NCBI RefSeq assembly: GCF_024721015.1 | Contig: NZ_JANAIF010000024.1 | Span: 1-59,435, forward strand | DNA: 59,435 nt | Origin: Xenorhabdus bovienii | GTDB taxonomy: Bacteria; Pseudomonadota; Gammaproteobacteria; Enterobacterales; Enterobacteriaceae | Direction: 5' to 3' | Shown: positions 30,101 through 41,300 of the stretch, piece by piece | How positions within the stretch are numbered: position 1 is the stretch's first letter | Layout: each line of letters opens with the position of its first letter | Notes under the pieces: generated by a model | The model's input: only the letters and a program-made list of their open reading frames with translations | What the model was told of the DNA's origin: nothing | The model's database searches: none | Position numbers and translations under genes: made by a program

Positions 30101-30127
30101 GTGTGCCGTAGATATAGTACGGCACAC
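30101..30127. terminator. Bidirectional terminator amtB / tesB
   Basis: A perfect 10-bp stem GTGTGCCGTA / TACGGCACAC with a 7-base loop between convergent genes. Confidence 0.85.
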
Positions 30128-30131
30128 AATA

Positions 30132-30992
30132 TTATTTTCGTTTGCGGATCACCCCTTCCTGAACGGCAGACGCGATGAGTACTCCTTCACGGGTATAGAT
30201 ATGCCCACGAACAAAACCACGCGCTCCTGATGCTGATGGGCTTTCTATGGAATAGAGTAGCCAGTCATCCATTTTGAATGGACGGTGATACCACATAGAG
30301 TGGTCAATTGTGGCGATCTGAATATCTTTTTCCATGAACCCAATACCATGAGGCTGTAATGACGTAGGCAGGAAATTAAGGTCTGAAGCATAGCCCAGTA
30401 GGCAATGATGAATGAACGGATCCTCCGGCATTTTTCCATTACTGCGGAACCAGACATAACGAACGGGCTCTTCTGGTGACTTATTGAAAGGACTATAAAA
30501 TTTAATAGGTTTCACTTCCAGAGGAGGTAGAACTGAAAAAGCATCTTTTAGCTTACTGGGGAGTAGATGAAAGATATTTTTAGCAATTTCTTGCTGAGAT
30601 GCTAACTCTTCAGGAGGAGGTACTTCAGGCATGGAACACTGGTGTTCAAAACTTTCTTCAGGAGTTTGAAAAGAGGCTGTCATGTAGAAAATAGGCTTAC
30701 CATTCTGTATTGCACTGACTCGGCGAGCGCTGAAACTTCTCCCATCACGTAATATTTCAACATCATAAATAATCGGTTTATGGCTATCCCCTGGACGCAG
30801 AAAATAGCTGTGGAAGGAATTAAGCATTCGATCATCGGTAACAGTTTGTTTTGCTGCATATAGCGCCTGACCAATCACTTGTCCGCCGAAAACTTGAGGA
30901 AATCCTAAATCTTCACTCTGTCCTCGGTAAATTCCTTCTTCGATTTTTTCTAGATGTATCAGGTTAATTAAATTTTGTAATGCCTGACTCAT
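30132..30992 (-). CDS. tesB: Acyl-CoA thioesterase II
   Basis: Double-hotdog thioesterase of 286 residues (E. coli 286) with broad acyl-CoA specificity. Visible segments are [31 protein letters not shown] and, near the C terminus, [13 protein letters not shown], which carries the catalytic Asp. The other catalytic residues lie in the C-terminal [15 protein letters not shown] segment. It is monocistronic. Confidence 0.96.
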   Translation of the reverse strand: MSQALQNLINLIHLEKIEEGIYRGQSEDLGFPQVFGGQVIGQALYAAKQTVTDDRMLNSFHSYFLRPGDSHKPIIYDVEILRDGRSFSARRVSAIQNGKPIFYMTASFQTPEESFEHQCSMPEVPPPEELASQQEIAKNIFHLLPSKLKDAFSVLPPLEVKPIKFYSPFNKSPEEPVRYVWFRSNGKMPEDPFIHHCLLGYASDLNFLPTSLQPHGIGFMEKDIQIATIDHSMWYHRPFKMDDWLLYSIESPSASGARGFVRGHIYTREGVLIASAVQEGVIRKRK

Positions 30993-31588
30993 AATGTGCC
31001 TTTGCTTTGGTAATAGCGGTTAAAAACGTATAAAACAACAACAGTACATTAAGGAACAATAATAAATTTTCATTTATTAGTAAATAAATAGATTGAATTG
31101 TAAATAAAATTTATCTTTATGTTTTTATTGTGAAATCGAATTATCACTATTAACTTTTTCAATGCTTATCAAATAATGCGAATTATATTGTCATTGTTTT
31201 TTATACTTATTTTTTGTTTTTGTGGTTCATGGAAGGACGAATTTATGATTTATATGTGTTTGTTTTTTAGATTTAATAAAAATTTATATCTGATTGAAGA
31301 ATTATTTCTTTTGATTATTTAGTATATTTATTTATATTTTTGCCTATTGATGGTTCGTATGCTATGTGTCTGATTTGCCATAGTAGCAGGATTGTCGTGG
31401 GTTCTTAACGAGGTTGAAGAAATCGAACATAACACTGATAAGCAGAAAAACAACATTTTACTTAGAAAAGATATTTGATTGTGGGAAAATAAAAGGCTTT
31501 GAGTTTGTGTCAATTCTAGTTAGTCAGTGACATTTTGATGTTTTTTACATCTATATGGGCAATAAATCAGCATCTGAATGGCGCGGCC
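30993..31588. other. AT-rich intergenic region upstream of ffs
   Basis: About 600 bases, strongly AT-rich, between the tesB start and the ffs promoter. It holds the tesB promoter. I see no gene, no repeat and no tRNA. In E. coli this interval carries ybaY, ybaZ, ybaA and ylaB, none of which is recognisable here. Confidence 0.6.
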
Positions 31589-31617
31589 TTGCTATTTCGC
31601 GATATATGAAAGATAAT
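31589..31617 (+). promoter_or_regulatory. ffs promoter
   Basis: TTGCTA (31589-31594), 17-base spacer, GATAAT (31612-31617), followed by a GC-containing discriminator. This would give a 4.5S precursor with a leader of roughly 25-30 bases, like the 5'-processed precursor of E. coli. Confidence 0.65.
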
Positions 31618-31651
31618 GCCTATCGCTTTGAAGTTTGAAGCTAATTTCAAT

Positions 31652-31765
31652 GGGGGCTCTGTTGGTTCTCCCGCAACGCTAACTTGTTAACTTGGTCAGA
31701 TCTGGAAAGAAGCAGCCATAGCAGGGGATGTGTGTGCCGGGATGTCGCTGGCAGAGCCCTCACCC
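31652..31765 (+). ncRNA. ffs: 4.5S RNA of the signal recognition particle
   Basis: 114 bases, the same length as E. coli 4.5S RNA, from GGGGGCTCTGTTGG to CTCACCC. It forms one long hairpin that binds Ffh for cotranslational membrane targeting. The GGAA tetraloop (bases 53-56) is intact. Its closing pair is U52-A57 where E. coli has C-G, a compensated change. Base 49 (window position 31700) is A; in E. coli it is G and forms the G49-A60 pair of the conserved internal loop bound by the Ffh M domain. The rest of that loop (C46 A47 G48 / A60 G61 C62 A63) is unchanged. Confidence 0.96.
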
Positions 31766-31845
31766 GTTTTGAATTCATAATCTGTTTATATAGTGAGCCG
31801 ATAATGGTTACCGGCTTTAATTACTTCCTATCTGATCACGACAAC

Positions 31846-32049
31846 TTAGCGGACAAATTTCCAAACAGATGATGGGATCTTATCATAAAGCTTATTCATA
31901 GTGAGTTCAGCTAAGCGGTGGTCAGCAGCGGAGTAGAACAATTCAAGTTCATCATCCGAAAGCTCATATTTATTTTTTTCAATTACACGTTCCAGTGTTT
32001 CAATAGAAGTGCATTTTCTCAAACGCATCAGATAGTCAGTTTTAGTCAT
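31846..32049 (-). CDS. hha: Haemolysin-expression modulating protein Hha/YmoA
   Basis: Small nucleoid-associated protein of 67 residues that binds H-NS oligomers and adds to silencing of horizontally acquired and virulence genes. The family core [20 protein letters not shown] and [22 protein letters not shown] is present (the second given in part: [16 protein letters not shown]). It lies 47 bases downstream of tomB on the same strand, as in E. coli (ybaJ-hha). AAGG precedes the ATG. Confidence 0.97.
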   Translation of the reverse strand: MTKTDYLMRLRKCTSIETLERVIEKNKYELSDDELELFYSAADHRLAELTMNKLYDKIPSSVWKFVR

Positions 32050-32096
32050 GGTCGCCTTATCTTATTTGGTATAAAAAATAGTTAGGAATATATTTA

Positions 32097-32465
32097 TCAG
32101 GTTTTGCTCAAACAGGCATTCAAATCATGCAACAGAATGTTAGTTAAGTGTTCGTTTGTTTTTTGCCATTTTGTAAGTTCAAAAAAGCTTATCTTATCAC
32201 TCCCGAACAAATTATATGTTTCATCCAGATATTCATCAATTAAGGTACTGAGATTGTAGTTATCTGCGTATTTAATTTTAAAACTCCAGACGAATGCTGC
32301 AATGTGCTCGATCAATTCGTTTAGTTTTAAGCTTTTTTCGGAAGTCAGATCGTTAATCCAATGATTATCAGCGCGATTTAGCACTGAAAATGCCTCGTGA
32401 ATTAAATTTTCACATAAGTATTTTAATTCAACAATATCATGTCTTCTTGGTGAATATTCATCCAT
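32097..32465 (-). CDS. tomB: Hha toxicity modulator TomB
   Basis: 122-residue partner of Hha, described in E. coli as an antitoxin that counters Hha and modulates biofilm formation. The N terminus MDEYSPRRHDIVELKYLCE and the central NELIEHIAAFVW segment match the family. The start is set at 32465, preceded by CAGGGGTGAT; the open frame extends 54 bases further without homology. The C-terminal third is diverged. Confidence 0.94.
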   Translation of the reverse strand: MDEYSPRRHDIVELKYLCENLIHEAFSVLNRADNHWINDLTSEKSLKLNELIEHIAAFVWSFKIKYADNYNLSTLIDEYLDETYNLFGSDKISFFELTKWQKTNEHLTNILLHDLNACLSKT

Positions 32466-33024
32466 AATCACCCCTGTAACAACGCACGGCTTATTTGGAT
32501 TAAGGATTATACATAACAATTATTATAGCCATTCTTTTAGAATATGGCCTATCAAAACATGATTATTATTTATTAATATTAAAGACCTATTTCTAGCATC
32601 TGCCAAGTGAGTTTTTAACGATGACTAACTTACACTTAGTTCTGGCAAAAGGCTAGCACTCTACTAAAAAGGATAGCGATATTCACATATGTCATTAAAC
32701 ATATTGGATTATACTAATATAGTAGACGTTGTAGCAATAGCACTGGGATCATTATAGGTGATTGTATTGCGACTTTCAAAATCAATATAATGCTATTATT
32801 ACATATGTCACCATCAAGATGGAACACTTTTTACCATTAAAGGTGTAATCAGAAGAAAAATATGGCAAGTTACTAATTTATCTTCTATTTATTATAAAAA
32901 ACAGAAAGATATTACTTTTAAACGCAGGGTATCTTTCATAAGTATTTATTTTAATTAGATTATAAGGTTGTCGTTGTAGATATTGAGAGATTGATTATTT
33001 GTTGTCTGAAGAGATTTAGGCCCA
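32466..33024. other. tomB-acrB intergenic region
   Basis: About 560 AT-rich bases containing the tomB-hha promoter. I see no gene or repeat here. E. coli has no gene between ybaJ and acrB either, but its gap is similar in length. Confidence 0.55.
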
Positions 33025-33028
33025 TTTA

Positions 33029-33050
33029 AAAGGCCACATCAGTGGCCTTT
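33029..33050 (-). terminator. acrAB terminator
   Basis: A 9-bp stem AAAGGCCAC (33029-33037) / GTGGCCTTT (33042-33050), loop ATCA. On the minus strand the stem is followed by TAAATGGG after its own T-run. Same stem sequence as the hairpin after ppiD. Confidence 0.85.
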
Positions 33051-33066
33051 GGTTAAATTTTTGAAT

Positions 33067-36000
33067 TTAGTGATGGGTCGAAATATGTTCGACATCCTCA
33101 CTTTTTTTACTGAAACGGCGTTTGATGACAACGAAGAATACTGGGACAAAATAGATTGCTAACGATGTAGCTGCAATCATACCGCCCAATACGCCTGTCC
33201 CTACGGCGTTTTGTGCACCAGAGCCAGCACCATTGCTCAATACTAGAGGCATAACTCCAAGCATAAAGGCTAAAGAAGTCATCAGAATTGGGCGTAAACG
33301 CATTTTGACAGCATCTAGAGTTGCTTCTATCAGCCCTTTGCCTTCTTTCTCTATCAGATCCTTGGCGAATTCTACGATAAGTATGGCGTTTTTCGCTGAC
33401 AGACCTATTGTTGTCAACAGACCAACTTTAAAGTAGACGTCATTGTCCAATCCACGAATTGACGTTGCCAGCAATGCACCAACAATTCCCAGCGGGACAA
33501 CTAACATGACAGAGAATGGAATGGACCAGCTTTCATACAGAGCTGCCAGACAGAGGAACACGACAATCAATGACAGCGTATATAGGGCTGGAGCCTGATT
33601 GCCGGATAGACGCTCTTGATAAGACATGCCAGTCCAGTCATAGCCAATGCCGCTTGGTAGTTGTGACGCAAGTTGCTCCATGAAAGCCATTGCATCACCG
33701 GTACTTTTCCCTTTAGCAGCTTCACCCACGATTTCCATTGATGGCAAACCGTTATAGCGTTCCAAACGCGGTGAACCATAAACCCACGGATCTTTGGATA
33801 TGTCTATGAATGCAGAGAATGGAACCATTTCACCATGGTGGTTACGGACATATAACTTACTGATATCGCCTGGCAACATACGGTGAAGTGCATCAGACTG
33901 AATATAGACTTTTTTGACGCGGCCACGGTCAATAAAGTCATTGACATAAGCTCCACCAAACATCGTACTTAGTGTTGAGTTGATGTTTTCGGTGGAAACG
34001 CCCAGTGCTTCCGCTTTTTCTTTATCGATATGGATACGGTATTGAGGCGTATCATTCTGACCATTAGGGCGGACACTCGTGAGCATATCAGGGTGGCTTT
34101 GAACCATGCCAAGCAACTGGTTACGTGCTTGGGTTAATGCTTCATGCCCAAGGTTCCCTTTATCAATCAACTGGAAGTCAAAACCACTGGCAGACCCTAA
34201 CTCTACAATCGAAGGAATATTAAACGCAAATACGATACCTTCCTTGATTTGTGAGAAATGTGCATTCGCACGGCCAACAATGGCTGGCACCTTGTTTTTG
34301 TAGTCTTTGCGCTCATCCCAGTCTTTTAAGCTGACAAAGACTAAACCTGAATTCTGCCCCTGGCCACTGAAACTAAAACCGTTAATGGTGAATACAGATT
34401 TAACAATTTCCGTTTCTTTGGTATGGAAGTAATCATTGATTTCATCCAATACTTTTTGTGTTTGATCCTGAGTTGAACCAGGTGGTAGCTGAACCATCGC
34501 AAGCAATACACCCTGATCTTCTTCTGGCAGGAAGGAAGATGGCATACGGGTAAACATAAAGGCCATACCTGCGATCAATACAATATAGATCAACAAGTAG
34601 CGTCCAGTACCACGCAGCATGCGGCCTACACTATCGGTATAATGGTGGGTGCTCTTTTCAAACAGGCGGTTAAACCAGCCAAAGAAACCCGTTTGAATAC
34701 CATGGCTACCTTTAGCAACGGGTTTGAGCATTGTGGCACACAGTGCGGGAGTCAAGATTAACGCCACCAGTACAGACAGTACCATCGCTGAGACAATGGT
34801 GATCGAGAACTGACGATAAATTGCGCCTGTTGCTCCACCGAAGAATGCCATTGGCACAAAAACCGCAGAAAGTACCAACGCGATACCGACCAGAGCGCTC
34901 TGAATCTGTCCCATTGATTTTCTGGTGGCTTCTTTTGGTGGTAACCCTTCCTCCTGCATGACGCGTTCGACGTTCTCCACGACAACAATGGCATCATCCA
35001 CCAGCAGACCGATGGCAAGTACCATGGCAAACATGGTTAATGTATTGATGGAGTAACTAAATGCGGCAAGGATGGCAAATGTACCCAGCAATACAACCGG
35101 AACCGCGATAGTTGGGATTAAAGTGGCGCGGAAGTTTTGCAGGAACAGGTACATGACGACAAACACCAGCAGGATGGCTTCTGCTAACGTTTTCACCACT
35201 TCGAAAATAGAAATTTTAACGAATGGCGTAGTGTCGTACGGATACACGACAGTCAACCCATGTGGGAAGAATGGTGCCATCTCAGCCAGTGCTTTTTTGA
35301 CGGCTTTTGAGGTATCTAACGCGTTGGCGCCGGTAGCCAGTTTGATACCGATCCCTGCTGCTGAGTTACCATTGAACCGACCAATGATGCTGTAGCTTTC
35401 AGCTCCAAGTTCAACGACAGCGACATCTTTCAGGCGAATGTGTGAACCATCGCGCTTCATGCGCAGCAGAATATTGCTGAATTCTTCAGGAGAGTTCAGA
35501 CGGGTCTGAGCAATAATCGAGGCATTTAAACGCTGTCCAGGAACAGGTGGGGTTCCTCCTAACTGCCCGGCTGCAACTTGGTTGTTTTGAGCTTTAATGG
35601 CAGTGATGACATCCTGTGTGGTCATTTTATAGTTGAGCAGCTTGTCAGGATCGAGCCAAATACGCATAGCATACTGGTTACCAAACAACATCGTTTCACC
35701 CACACCACTGACGCGGCTCAATGGGTCTTTGACACTGGCTCCAACATAATCGGCGATATCATCCTGAGTCATGGAACCATCTTCAGAAATGAAACCTGCC
35801 ACCATTAAGAATGAGTTGGTTGTTTTATCAACACTAATACCTTGTTGTTGAACTTCCCGAGGCAATAGGGGCATTGCCAATTGCAGTTTATTCTGTACCT
35901 GTACTTGGGCGATATCTGGATCTGTGTTCGCTTCAAAAGTTAACGTAATACTCATACGCCCAGCAGAATCACTGTTGGAAGCCATATATACCAGATTATC

Positions 36001-36216
36001 GATGCCGTTCATATTCTGTTCAATAACCTGGGTTACCGTATTCTGTACCGTTGTTGCGTCAGCTCCTGGATAAACCGCAGAAATGGAAATAGAAGGTGGT
36101 GCAATTGCAGGGTATTGCTCCACGGGTAATTTCATTATCGCCAATAGACCAGAAAGCATGGTGATAATCGCAATTACCCACGCAAAGATTGGTCGATCTA
36201 TAAAAAACTTAGGCAT
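33067..36216 (-). CDS. acrB: Multidrug efflux RND transporter AcrB
   Basis: Inner-membrane proton/drug antiporter of 1049 residues, the same length as E. coli AcrB, which forms a trimer with AcrA and TolC. The proton-relay Asp pair is in [17 protein letters not shown]. The hydrophobic drug-pocket Phe ([16 protein letters not shown]), the two large periplasmic loops and the 12 membrane helices are all present. It starts 15 bases after the acrA stop. In insect pathogens AcrAB contributes to resistance to antimicrobial peptides and stilbenes (family knowledge). Confidence 0.98.
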   Translation of the reverse strand: MPKFFIDRPIFAWVIAIITMLSGLLAIMKLPVEQYPAIAPPSISISAVYPGADATTVQNTVTQVIEQNMNGIDNLVYMASNSDSAGRMSITLTFEANTDPDIAQVQVQNKLQLAMPLLPREVQQQGISVDKTTNSFLMVAGFISEDGSMTQDDIADYVGASVKDPLSRVSGVGETMLFGNQYAMRIWLDPDKLLNYKMTTQDVITAIKAQNNQVAAGQLGGTPPVPGQRLNASIIAQTRLNSPEEFSNILLRMKRDGSHIRLKDVAVVELGAESYSIIGRFNGNSAAGIGIKLATGANALDTSKAVKKALAEMAPFFPHGLTVVYPYDTTPFVKISIFEVVKTLAEAILLVFVVMYLFLQNFRATLIPTIAVPVVLLGTFAILAAFSYSINTLTMFAMVLAIGLLVDDAIVVVENVERVMQEEGLPPKEATRKSMGQIQSALVGIALVLSAVFVPMAFFGGATGAIYRQFSITIVSAMVLSVLVALILTPALCATMLKPVAKGSHGIQTGFFGWFNRLFEKSTHHYTDSVGRMLRGTGRYLLIYIVLIAGMAFMFTRMPSSFLPEEDQGVLLAMVQLPPGSTQDQTQKVLDEINDYFHTKETEIVKSVFTINGFSFSGQGQNSGLVFVSLKDWDERKDYKNKVPAIVGRANAHFSQIKEGIVFAFNIPSIVELGSASGFDFQLIDKGNLGHEALTQARNQLLGMVQSHPDMLTSVRPNGQNDTPQYRIHIDKEKAEALGVSTENINSTLSTMFGGAYVNDFIDRGRVKKVYIQSDALHRMLPGDISKLYVRNHHGEMVPFSAFIDISKDPWVYGSPRLERYNGLPSMEIVGEAAKGKSTGDAMAFMEQLASQLPSGIGYDWTGMSYQERLSGNQAPALYTLSLIVVFLCLAALYESWSIPFSVMLVVPLGIVGALLATSIRGLDNDVYFKVGLLTTIGLSAKNAILIVEFAKDLIEKEGKGLIEATLDAVKMRLRPILMTSLAFMLGVMPLVLSNGAGSGAQNAVGTGVLGGMIAATSLAIYFVPVFFVVIKRRFSKKSEDVEHISTHH

Positions 36217-36231
36217 GAATCACCAACTCCT

Positions 36232-37431
36232 TTATTGAGGCTTTTTAGCAGGCTCAGTTTGATTGGCTGTGAGCTTAGCATCCAGATCAGTTTCCGTTGG
36301 TTTAACGGTGACTCCCGGAGCAATTTTCTGCAATCCTGTGACTATTACTCTATCTCCGGCTTTCAAACCTTCTGTGACCAGCCACTTATTACCGATTGCC
36401 TGAACAGCATTGATATTGCGTAATTCTACTTTGTTATCCTTATCGACAATCAGCGTAGTTGCCTGGCCACGAGGTGTTCTGGTAATTGCTTGCTGAGGAA
36501 CCAAAATCGCATTTTGTCGCACGCCTTCCTCCAGTTTGGTACGGACAAACATGCCAGGAAGCAGCTCTTCATTGGGGTTTGGGAAAACAGCACGCATAGT
36601 GATAGAGCCTGTTGTTTCATCAACTGTGATATCTGAAAACTCAAGGTAGCCTTCCTGACTGTACTCTTTACCTGTATCAGTGATTAGGCGAGTTTTGGTT
36701 TTACCACCTTCTTTATGAACTGTTCCTTTGGCTATTTCATTTTTAAGACGTAAATAGTCATCGCTTGACTGGGTAATATCAACATAGATAGGATCCAGTT
36801 GTTGAACCGTTGTCAGGGCGGTTGGCTGCCCGCCAGAAACCAAAGCTCCTTCAGTGACAGTGGATTTACCCGCACGCCCAGAAATAGGTGAGGTCACTTT
36901 GGTATACGCTAGATTGATTTTGGTACTTTCCAGCGCAGCTTTGGTAGACAGCACTTCTGCGGCTGCTTGAGCATGCTCAGAATTTGCTTTATCAAATTCC
37001 TGCTTACTCACATATTGTGTACCCAGTAATGATTTATAACGGTCAACGGTTGAACGAGACACTTTCTCATTGGCTTGTACCCTGGATAAATTTGCCAAGG
37101 CTTTGTTGTAGTCTGCCTGATAGGTTGCTGGATCTATCTGGTATAACGACTCACCTGCGGCAATATCACTGCCTTCTTTATAGTTACGTTTCAGAATGAT
37201 GCCACTGACTTGGGGACGAACTTCCGCAACACGATAAGCAGAAGTCCGCCCAGGTAATTCTGTGATCACAGTCAGAGGTTCTGCTTTCAGCGTTACAATA
37301 CCCACTTCAGAAGCATGCTCGCCAGCAGCCCCTTGCTGAGAATTTTTGTTGTCATTACATCCTGAGAGAATGAAGCTGCCTGAAAGTACCAGTAGTGTGG
37401 CCAGAGGCAAAACCCCTCTGTTTTTTCGCAT
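36232..37431 (-). CDS. acrA: Efflux periplasmic adaptor AcrA
   Basis: Membrane fusion protein of 399 residues that bridges AcrB and TolC. The signal peptide ends in the lipobox LSGC (Cys25). Lipoyl halves (EVRPQVSGIILKRNYKEGSD and AYTKVTSPISGRAGKST, shown in part as EVRPQVSGII and VTSPISGRAGK) flank an alpha-helical hairpin about residues 100-170, followed by beta-barrel and membrane-proximal domains. It is the first gene of acrAB and is divergent from acrR, with the AcrR operator between them. Confidence 0.98.
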   Translation of the reverse strand: MRKNRGVLPLATLLVLSGSFILSGCNDNKNSQQGAAGEHASEVGIVTLKAEPLTVITELPGRTSAYRVAEVRPQVSGIILKRNYKEGSDIAAGESLYQIDPATYQADYNKALANLSRVQANEKVSRSTVDRYKSLLGTQYVSKQEFDKANSEHAQAAAEVLSTKAALESTKINLAYTKVTSPISGRAGKSTVTEGALVSGGQPTALTTVQQLDPIYVDITQSSDDYLRLKNEIAKGTVHKEGGKTKTRLITDTGKEYSQEGYLEFSDITVDETTGSITMRAVFPNPNEELLPGMFVRTKLEEGVRQNAILVPQQAITRTPRGQATTLIVDKDNKVELRNINAVQAIGNKWLVTEGLKAGDRVIVTGLQKIAPGVTVKPTETDLDAKLTANQTEPAKKPQ

Positions 37432-37521
37432 AAGTAAACCTCAATTTTTCAATGTAGACGCTTTAAATCTAGCTAGTGCTAACGAGTGAAATTATTACTT
37501 TATTGATTGAGAGTGCTATAG

Positions 37522-37545
37522 TACAAACATACATGAATGTATGTA
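37522..37545. promoter_or_regulatory. AcrR operator
   Basis: This 24-bp site matches the E. coli AcrR palindrome at 20 of 24 positions as I recall it. The right half TGAATGTATGTA is identical; inside it, ACATACAT and ATGTATGT form a perfect inverted repeat. It lies between the divergent acrA and acrR genes, so one repressor could control both. Confidence 0.88.
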
Positions 37546-37573
37546 AATCAGCCTCAAGTCAAAAACAAAGTTT

Positions 37574-37595
37574 ATGGCACGAAAATGGCACGAAA
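37574..37595 (+). repeat. 11-bp tandem duplication over the acrR start
   Basis: ATGGCACGAAA occurs twice in direct succession (37574-37584 and 37585-37595). The second copy contains the acrR start. The first gives an out-of-frame ATG that opens a 20-codon frame ending in TAG within acrR. Confidence 0.9.
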
Positions 37596-38235
37596 AACTA
37601 AACAACAAGCAAAAGAAACCCGCCAACAGATTATAGAAGCCGCGATAAAGGTATTTTCTGAACGTGGAGTTTCTGCAACTTCATTGTCAGATATCGCGAT
37701 TGCAGCCGGTGTGACGCGTGGCGCAATTTATTGGCATTTCAAAAACAAAATCGATCTGCTTTCTGCTGTTTGTAAAATGCACGAAAATAAAATCGACGAG
37801 TTAGAGAAAGAGTATCAAGCAAAATATCCGAATAATCCACTCCTTGCATTGAGATCTCTGTTGATTTTTCTGTTAAAAATGATGATTGATGATTCTAGGA
37901 ATCGACTACTGATGGAAATTTTTTTCCACAAATGTGAGTTTGTTGGAGAAATGATTTTATTGGCTGAGAAGCTTAGAGGATTATGTATTTCCGATTATAA
38001 AAAAATTGAAAATATTTTGGGGGCTTGCATTCAGTCGGGAGAATTGCCTCATGATCTTGATCTCAGGCGTTCTGCCATCATGCTGAAAGCGTTGATGACA
38101 GGAGTACTGGAAAACTGGTCATTCGCACCGGACAGTTTTAATATTCAGGAACAATCGACGTATCTGGTGGATGGTCTTATTGATACACTCAAATATAGCC
38201 ACCACTTGCGATGTAACGAGGAAAATAAGTTTTAA
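37585..38235 (+). CDS. acrR: TetR-family repressor AcrR
   Basis: TetR-type repressor of 216 residues (E. coli 215) for acrAB. The N-terminal helix-turn-helix is TSLSDIAIAAGVTRGAIYWH (about residues 31-50). The C-terminal ligand-binding domain matches AcrR around LLMEIFFHKCEFVGEM and LENWSFAPDSF. The start is set at 37585 (MARKTKQQA), as in E. coli. An in-frame ATG at 37537 lies inside the operator and is unlikely. No good ribosome-binding site is visible, and an out-of-frame ATG lies 11 bases upstream because of a small duplication, so translation may be poor. Confidence 0.94.
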   Translation: MARKTKQQAKETRQQIIEAAIKVFSERGVSATSLSDIAIAAGVTRGAIYWHFKNKIDLLSAVCKMHENKIDELEKEYQAKYPNNPLLALRSLLIFLLKMMIDDSRNRLLMEIFFHKCEFVGEMILLAEKLRGLCISDYKKIENILGACIQSGELPHDLDLRRSAIMLKALMTGVLENWSFAPDSFNIQEQSTYLVDGLIDTLKYSHHLRCNEENKF

Positions 38236-38294
38236 ATCACAGGAGCAAATGTCGATGGAATCTATTCTTAGTGTTATCATTTTAAAATTGACGC

Positions 38295-38339
38295 TATCAG
38301 GAAGGTCTGAACCATAAAATCGGTCATAACCTCCTGATA
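38295..38339 (+). terminator. Hairpin after acrR
   Basis: TATCAGGAAGGT (38295-38306) pairs with ACCTCCTGATA (38329-38339), with one bulged A; no T-run follows. Confidence 0.6.
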
Positions 38340-38386
38340 TTCAGTGCTATCATTCCATTATCTGCAAATGATGAGTAGATGAATTC

Positions 38387-41300
38387 ATGGTTCCATTTAA
38401 CCGATACTTGGGTATTTTTCTCAATAAGCGGGTCTTATGCGATAAAAGGCCCGATACATTATATTTTCGTTTTGTTTTCACGGCGAGCCTGTTTTTCCTT
38501 CTGTTATTTTTCTTTTCTCCTGCAATGGCAGCATTTAGCAGTGAAACACCAACCCGCAATGATATTCAAAATCAGCTTAAGATCCTGACAGAGCGTAAGG
38601 AACACACAGTTGAGGAGAAAACATCGATAGCTGATTTGGAAAAGGCGCTCTATTTCTTTGACAAAATAGATCAAGTTAAGCTGGATTCCGATTTACTTAA
38701 AAAAAACTTACAGGACTCTCCGCAGAAATCACGTCAAATCACGGCCGGATTGGAAAATCTGAAAAATAACGCCCAGCAGGATGAGAATGATTATAAACAA
38801 ACGCTGGAAACGTTGTCGCTGAAGCAACTTGAATCCAAACTGAACAGTACACTGAATAGCTTGCAACGAGCTCAGGAAAATCTTGCTAGCTACAATAGCC
38901 AGTTAATTGGGCTACAAACCCAGCCGGAGCGGGCGCAAAATCTACTGTTCCACAATGTACAAAGATTGCAGCAAATCCGTAATCAGCTCAACAATGAGCT
39001 GACAGAGCTGCCAGAATCGCGTTATCCCCAGCTTGATTTATTGCGTGTAGAACAATCTTTTCTGATGCAGCAAAATGAATTACAAAGGGCATCTCTACAG
39101 GCAAATACACAACTACAGACGCTTTTGCAGCAGCAACGTGATTACACTTCTTTCCAAATTGATCAATTAGAACGTTATGTTCAATTTATTCAAAATGTGG
39201 TGAGCGGAAAGCGTTTGATTGTTTCTGAAGAAACAGTAAAAGAAGCGCAGAATTCAGATGATACTAATTCTCATATTCAGTCTAACCCGTTGGTTAAGGA
39301 AGAAATCCAGACCAATCGCGAACTCAGTGAGCGGCTGATTGCTGAAACGCGGGAGAGTAACCAACTGGTACAAAAAAATATTCGCGTTAAGAACTTCTTG
39401 GATAGAGCCATCCAATCTGAACGTAATCTTAAAGAGCAGGTTAAAGTATTACGTGGCAGTTTATTGCTGTCGCGTATCCTGTTTCAGGAACAGCTCAAGG
39501 TACCGCAAAATGTTCTGACAAAGGATTTGCCGATAAAAATTGCTGATCTGCGTTTGGAGCAATTTGAAATTAACCAGCAACGCGATAAGCTTTACCAGCT
39601 TAATGATTATGCCAATCAGTTATTGAACCTACATTCAGATGAGATAAAACATGAATCTAAGGAAGCAGTAGGTGAAATTCGTAATGCTATCGAACAAATT
39701 CTGGAAATTCGCCGTGAGCTTTTGAATCAACTCAATAACCAGTTGGGAAATCAAATTACACACGCCATCAATTTACAGATGGATCAGCAACAATTGCTGG
39801 ATGTCACCCAATCGCTGGAACAGACGCTTGTCCAACAGATCTTTTGGGTCAACAGCAATAAACCAATGAACCTGGCCTGGTTGAAATCTTTGCCTGATTT
39901 AATTCAGGAAGAGCTGAGCCATCTGAATATTCATTTGACTCTCAGTGGCCTTGCCACAGGATTAAAGAATTCCATTCACTTTGTCATTCCCCTTTTGCTG
40001 GTCGGCCTGTTTTTACGCTGGCAGACAAAAGGCATTAACGAGCAGTTAAAGAAAATTTCTGATGAGGTGGGGCAACTGCGTCGGGACAGCCAGTTGCACA
40101 CCCCATTAGCATTAATTCTGACATTGGTAAAAACATTACCACTTGCTCTTTTAATTTTGGCGATAGGCTACTGGTATTCGAAATCAGGGGATGATTTAGG
40201 TGATTTAATATGGAGCTTTTCGCGACAATTGGCGCTTTTCTGGATTATGTATCGATGTAGTTACCAAATCCTCGCCAAAGATGGAATAGGAGAGCACCAT
40301 TTTTCATTGAACAGAGCGGATTACACTCTGTTCCGCAAAAATCTTGTGCGGTTGTCGATTGTATTGCTGCCGATACTGTTTTGGATAACTTTGGGGGTCA
40401 AACACCCGTTACGTTTGTCTGATGATGTGATTGGTCAGTGCACGGTGTTAATTTGCCTGCTCTTCGTTTTCATTTTTATTTTTCCATTCTGTCGTCAGGT
40501 ATGGCGTGTGAAAAGTTCACATATGATCCGAACCATGGTGGTGACGGCATTGACTTTTGCACCTCTTGTTCTGATGGTGCTTATGGTATCCGGTTATTTC
40601 TATACAACCCTGCGTTTGGCTGAACGTTGGCTCTACAGCCTTTACCTGCTGTTCCTCTGGCATATTTGTTATCAGGCTTGTTTACGGGGATTGGGAATTG
40701 CCGCCCGCCGCATTGCCTATCGCCGGGCAATTGCCCGGCGTCAGGCTCAGGCGAAAGAAGGGGCAGAAGGAGACGTAGTGGAAGAGCCGCCAATGGAGCT
40801 GGAGCGCATTAACCAGCAATCATTGCGTTTGACCACGATGGTGCTGTTTTTGATTTTTTTGGGCGCGTTTTACTGGGTTTGGTCTGATTTGGTGACAGTA
40901 TTTTCCTACCTTGATGGGATTAATCTGTGGCAGTACAGCACGACAACAGAGCTGGGGAATGTCCTGCAACAGGTTACCTTGAAAGATTTGGGGATTTCTA
41001 TGGCAATGCTGGTGATTTCATGGGTAATGATGAGAAACTTGCCGGGCTTATTAGAAGTGTTGGTATTGTCTCGTTTACAGCTACAGCAGGGTTCTTCTTA
41101 TGCGATTAAGACGACTCTGACTTACTTGATCATTGGCGTCGGTGGGATCAGTGCATTGGGAACCTTGGGGCTTTCGTGGAATAAGTTACAGTGGCTGGCG
41201 GCGGCTCTTTCAGTCGGTTTAGGTTTTGGTTTACAGGAAATCTTTGCCAATTTCGTATCAGGTCTGATCATTTTGTTCGAACGTCCTGTTCGTATTGGGG

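Noticed and set aside
31328..31513. 61-codon reading frame upstream of ffs
   Set aside because: Low-complexity AT-rich DNA, no ribosome-binding site or similarity.
37537..37584. Upstream in-frame ATG for acrR
   Set aside because: It falls inside the AcrR operator and would add 16 residues absent from homologues.
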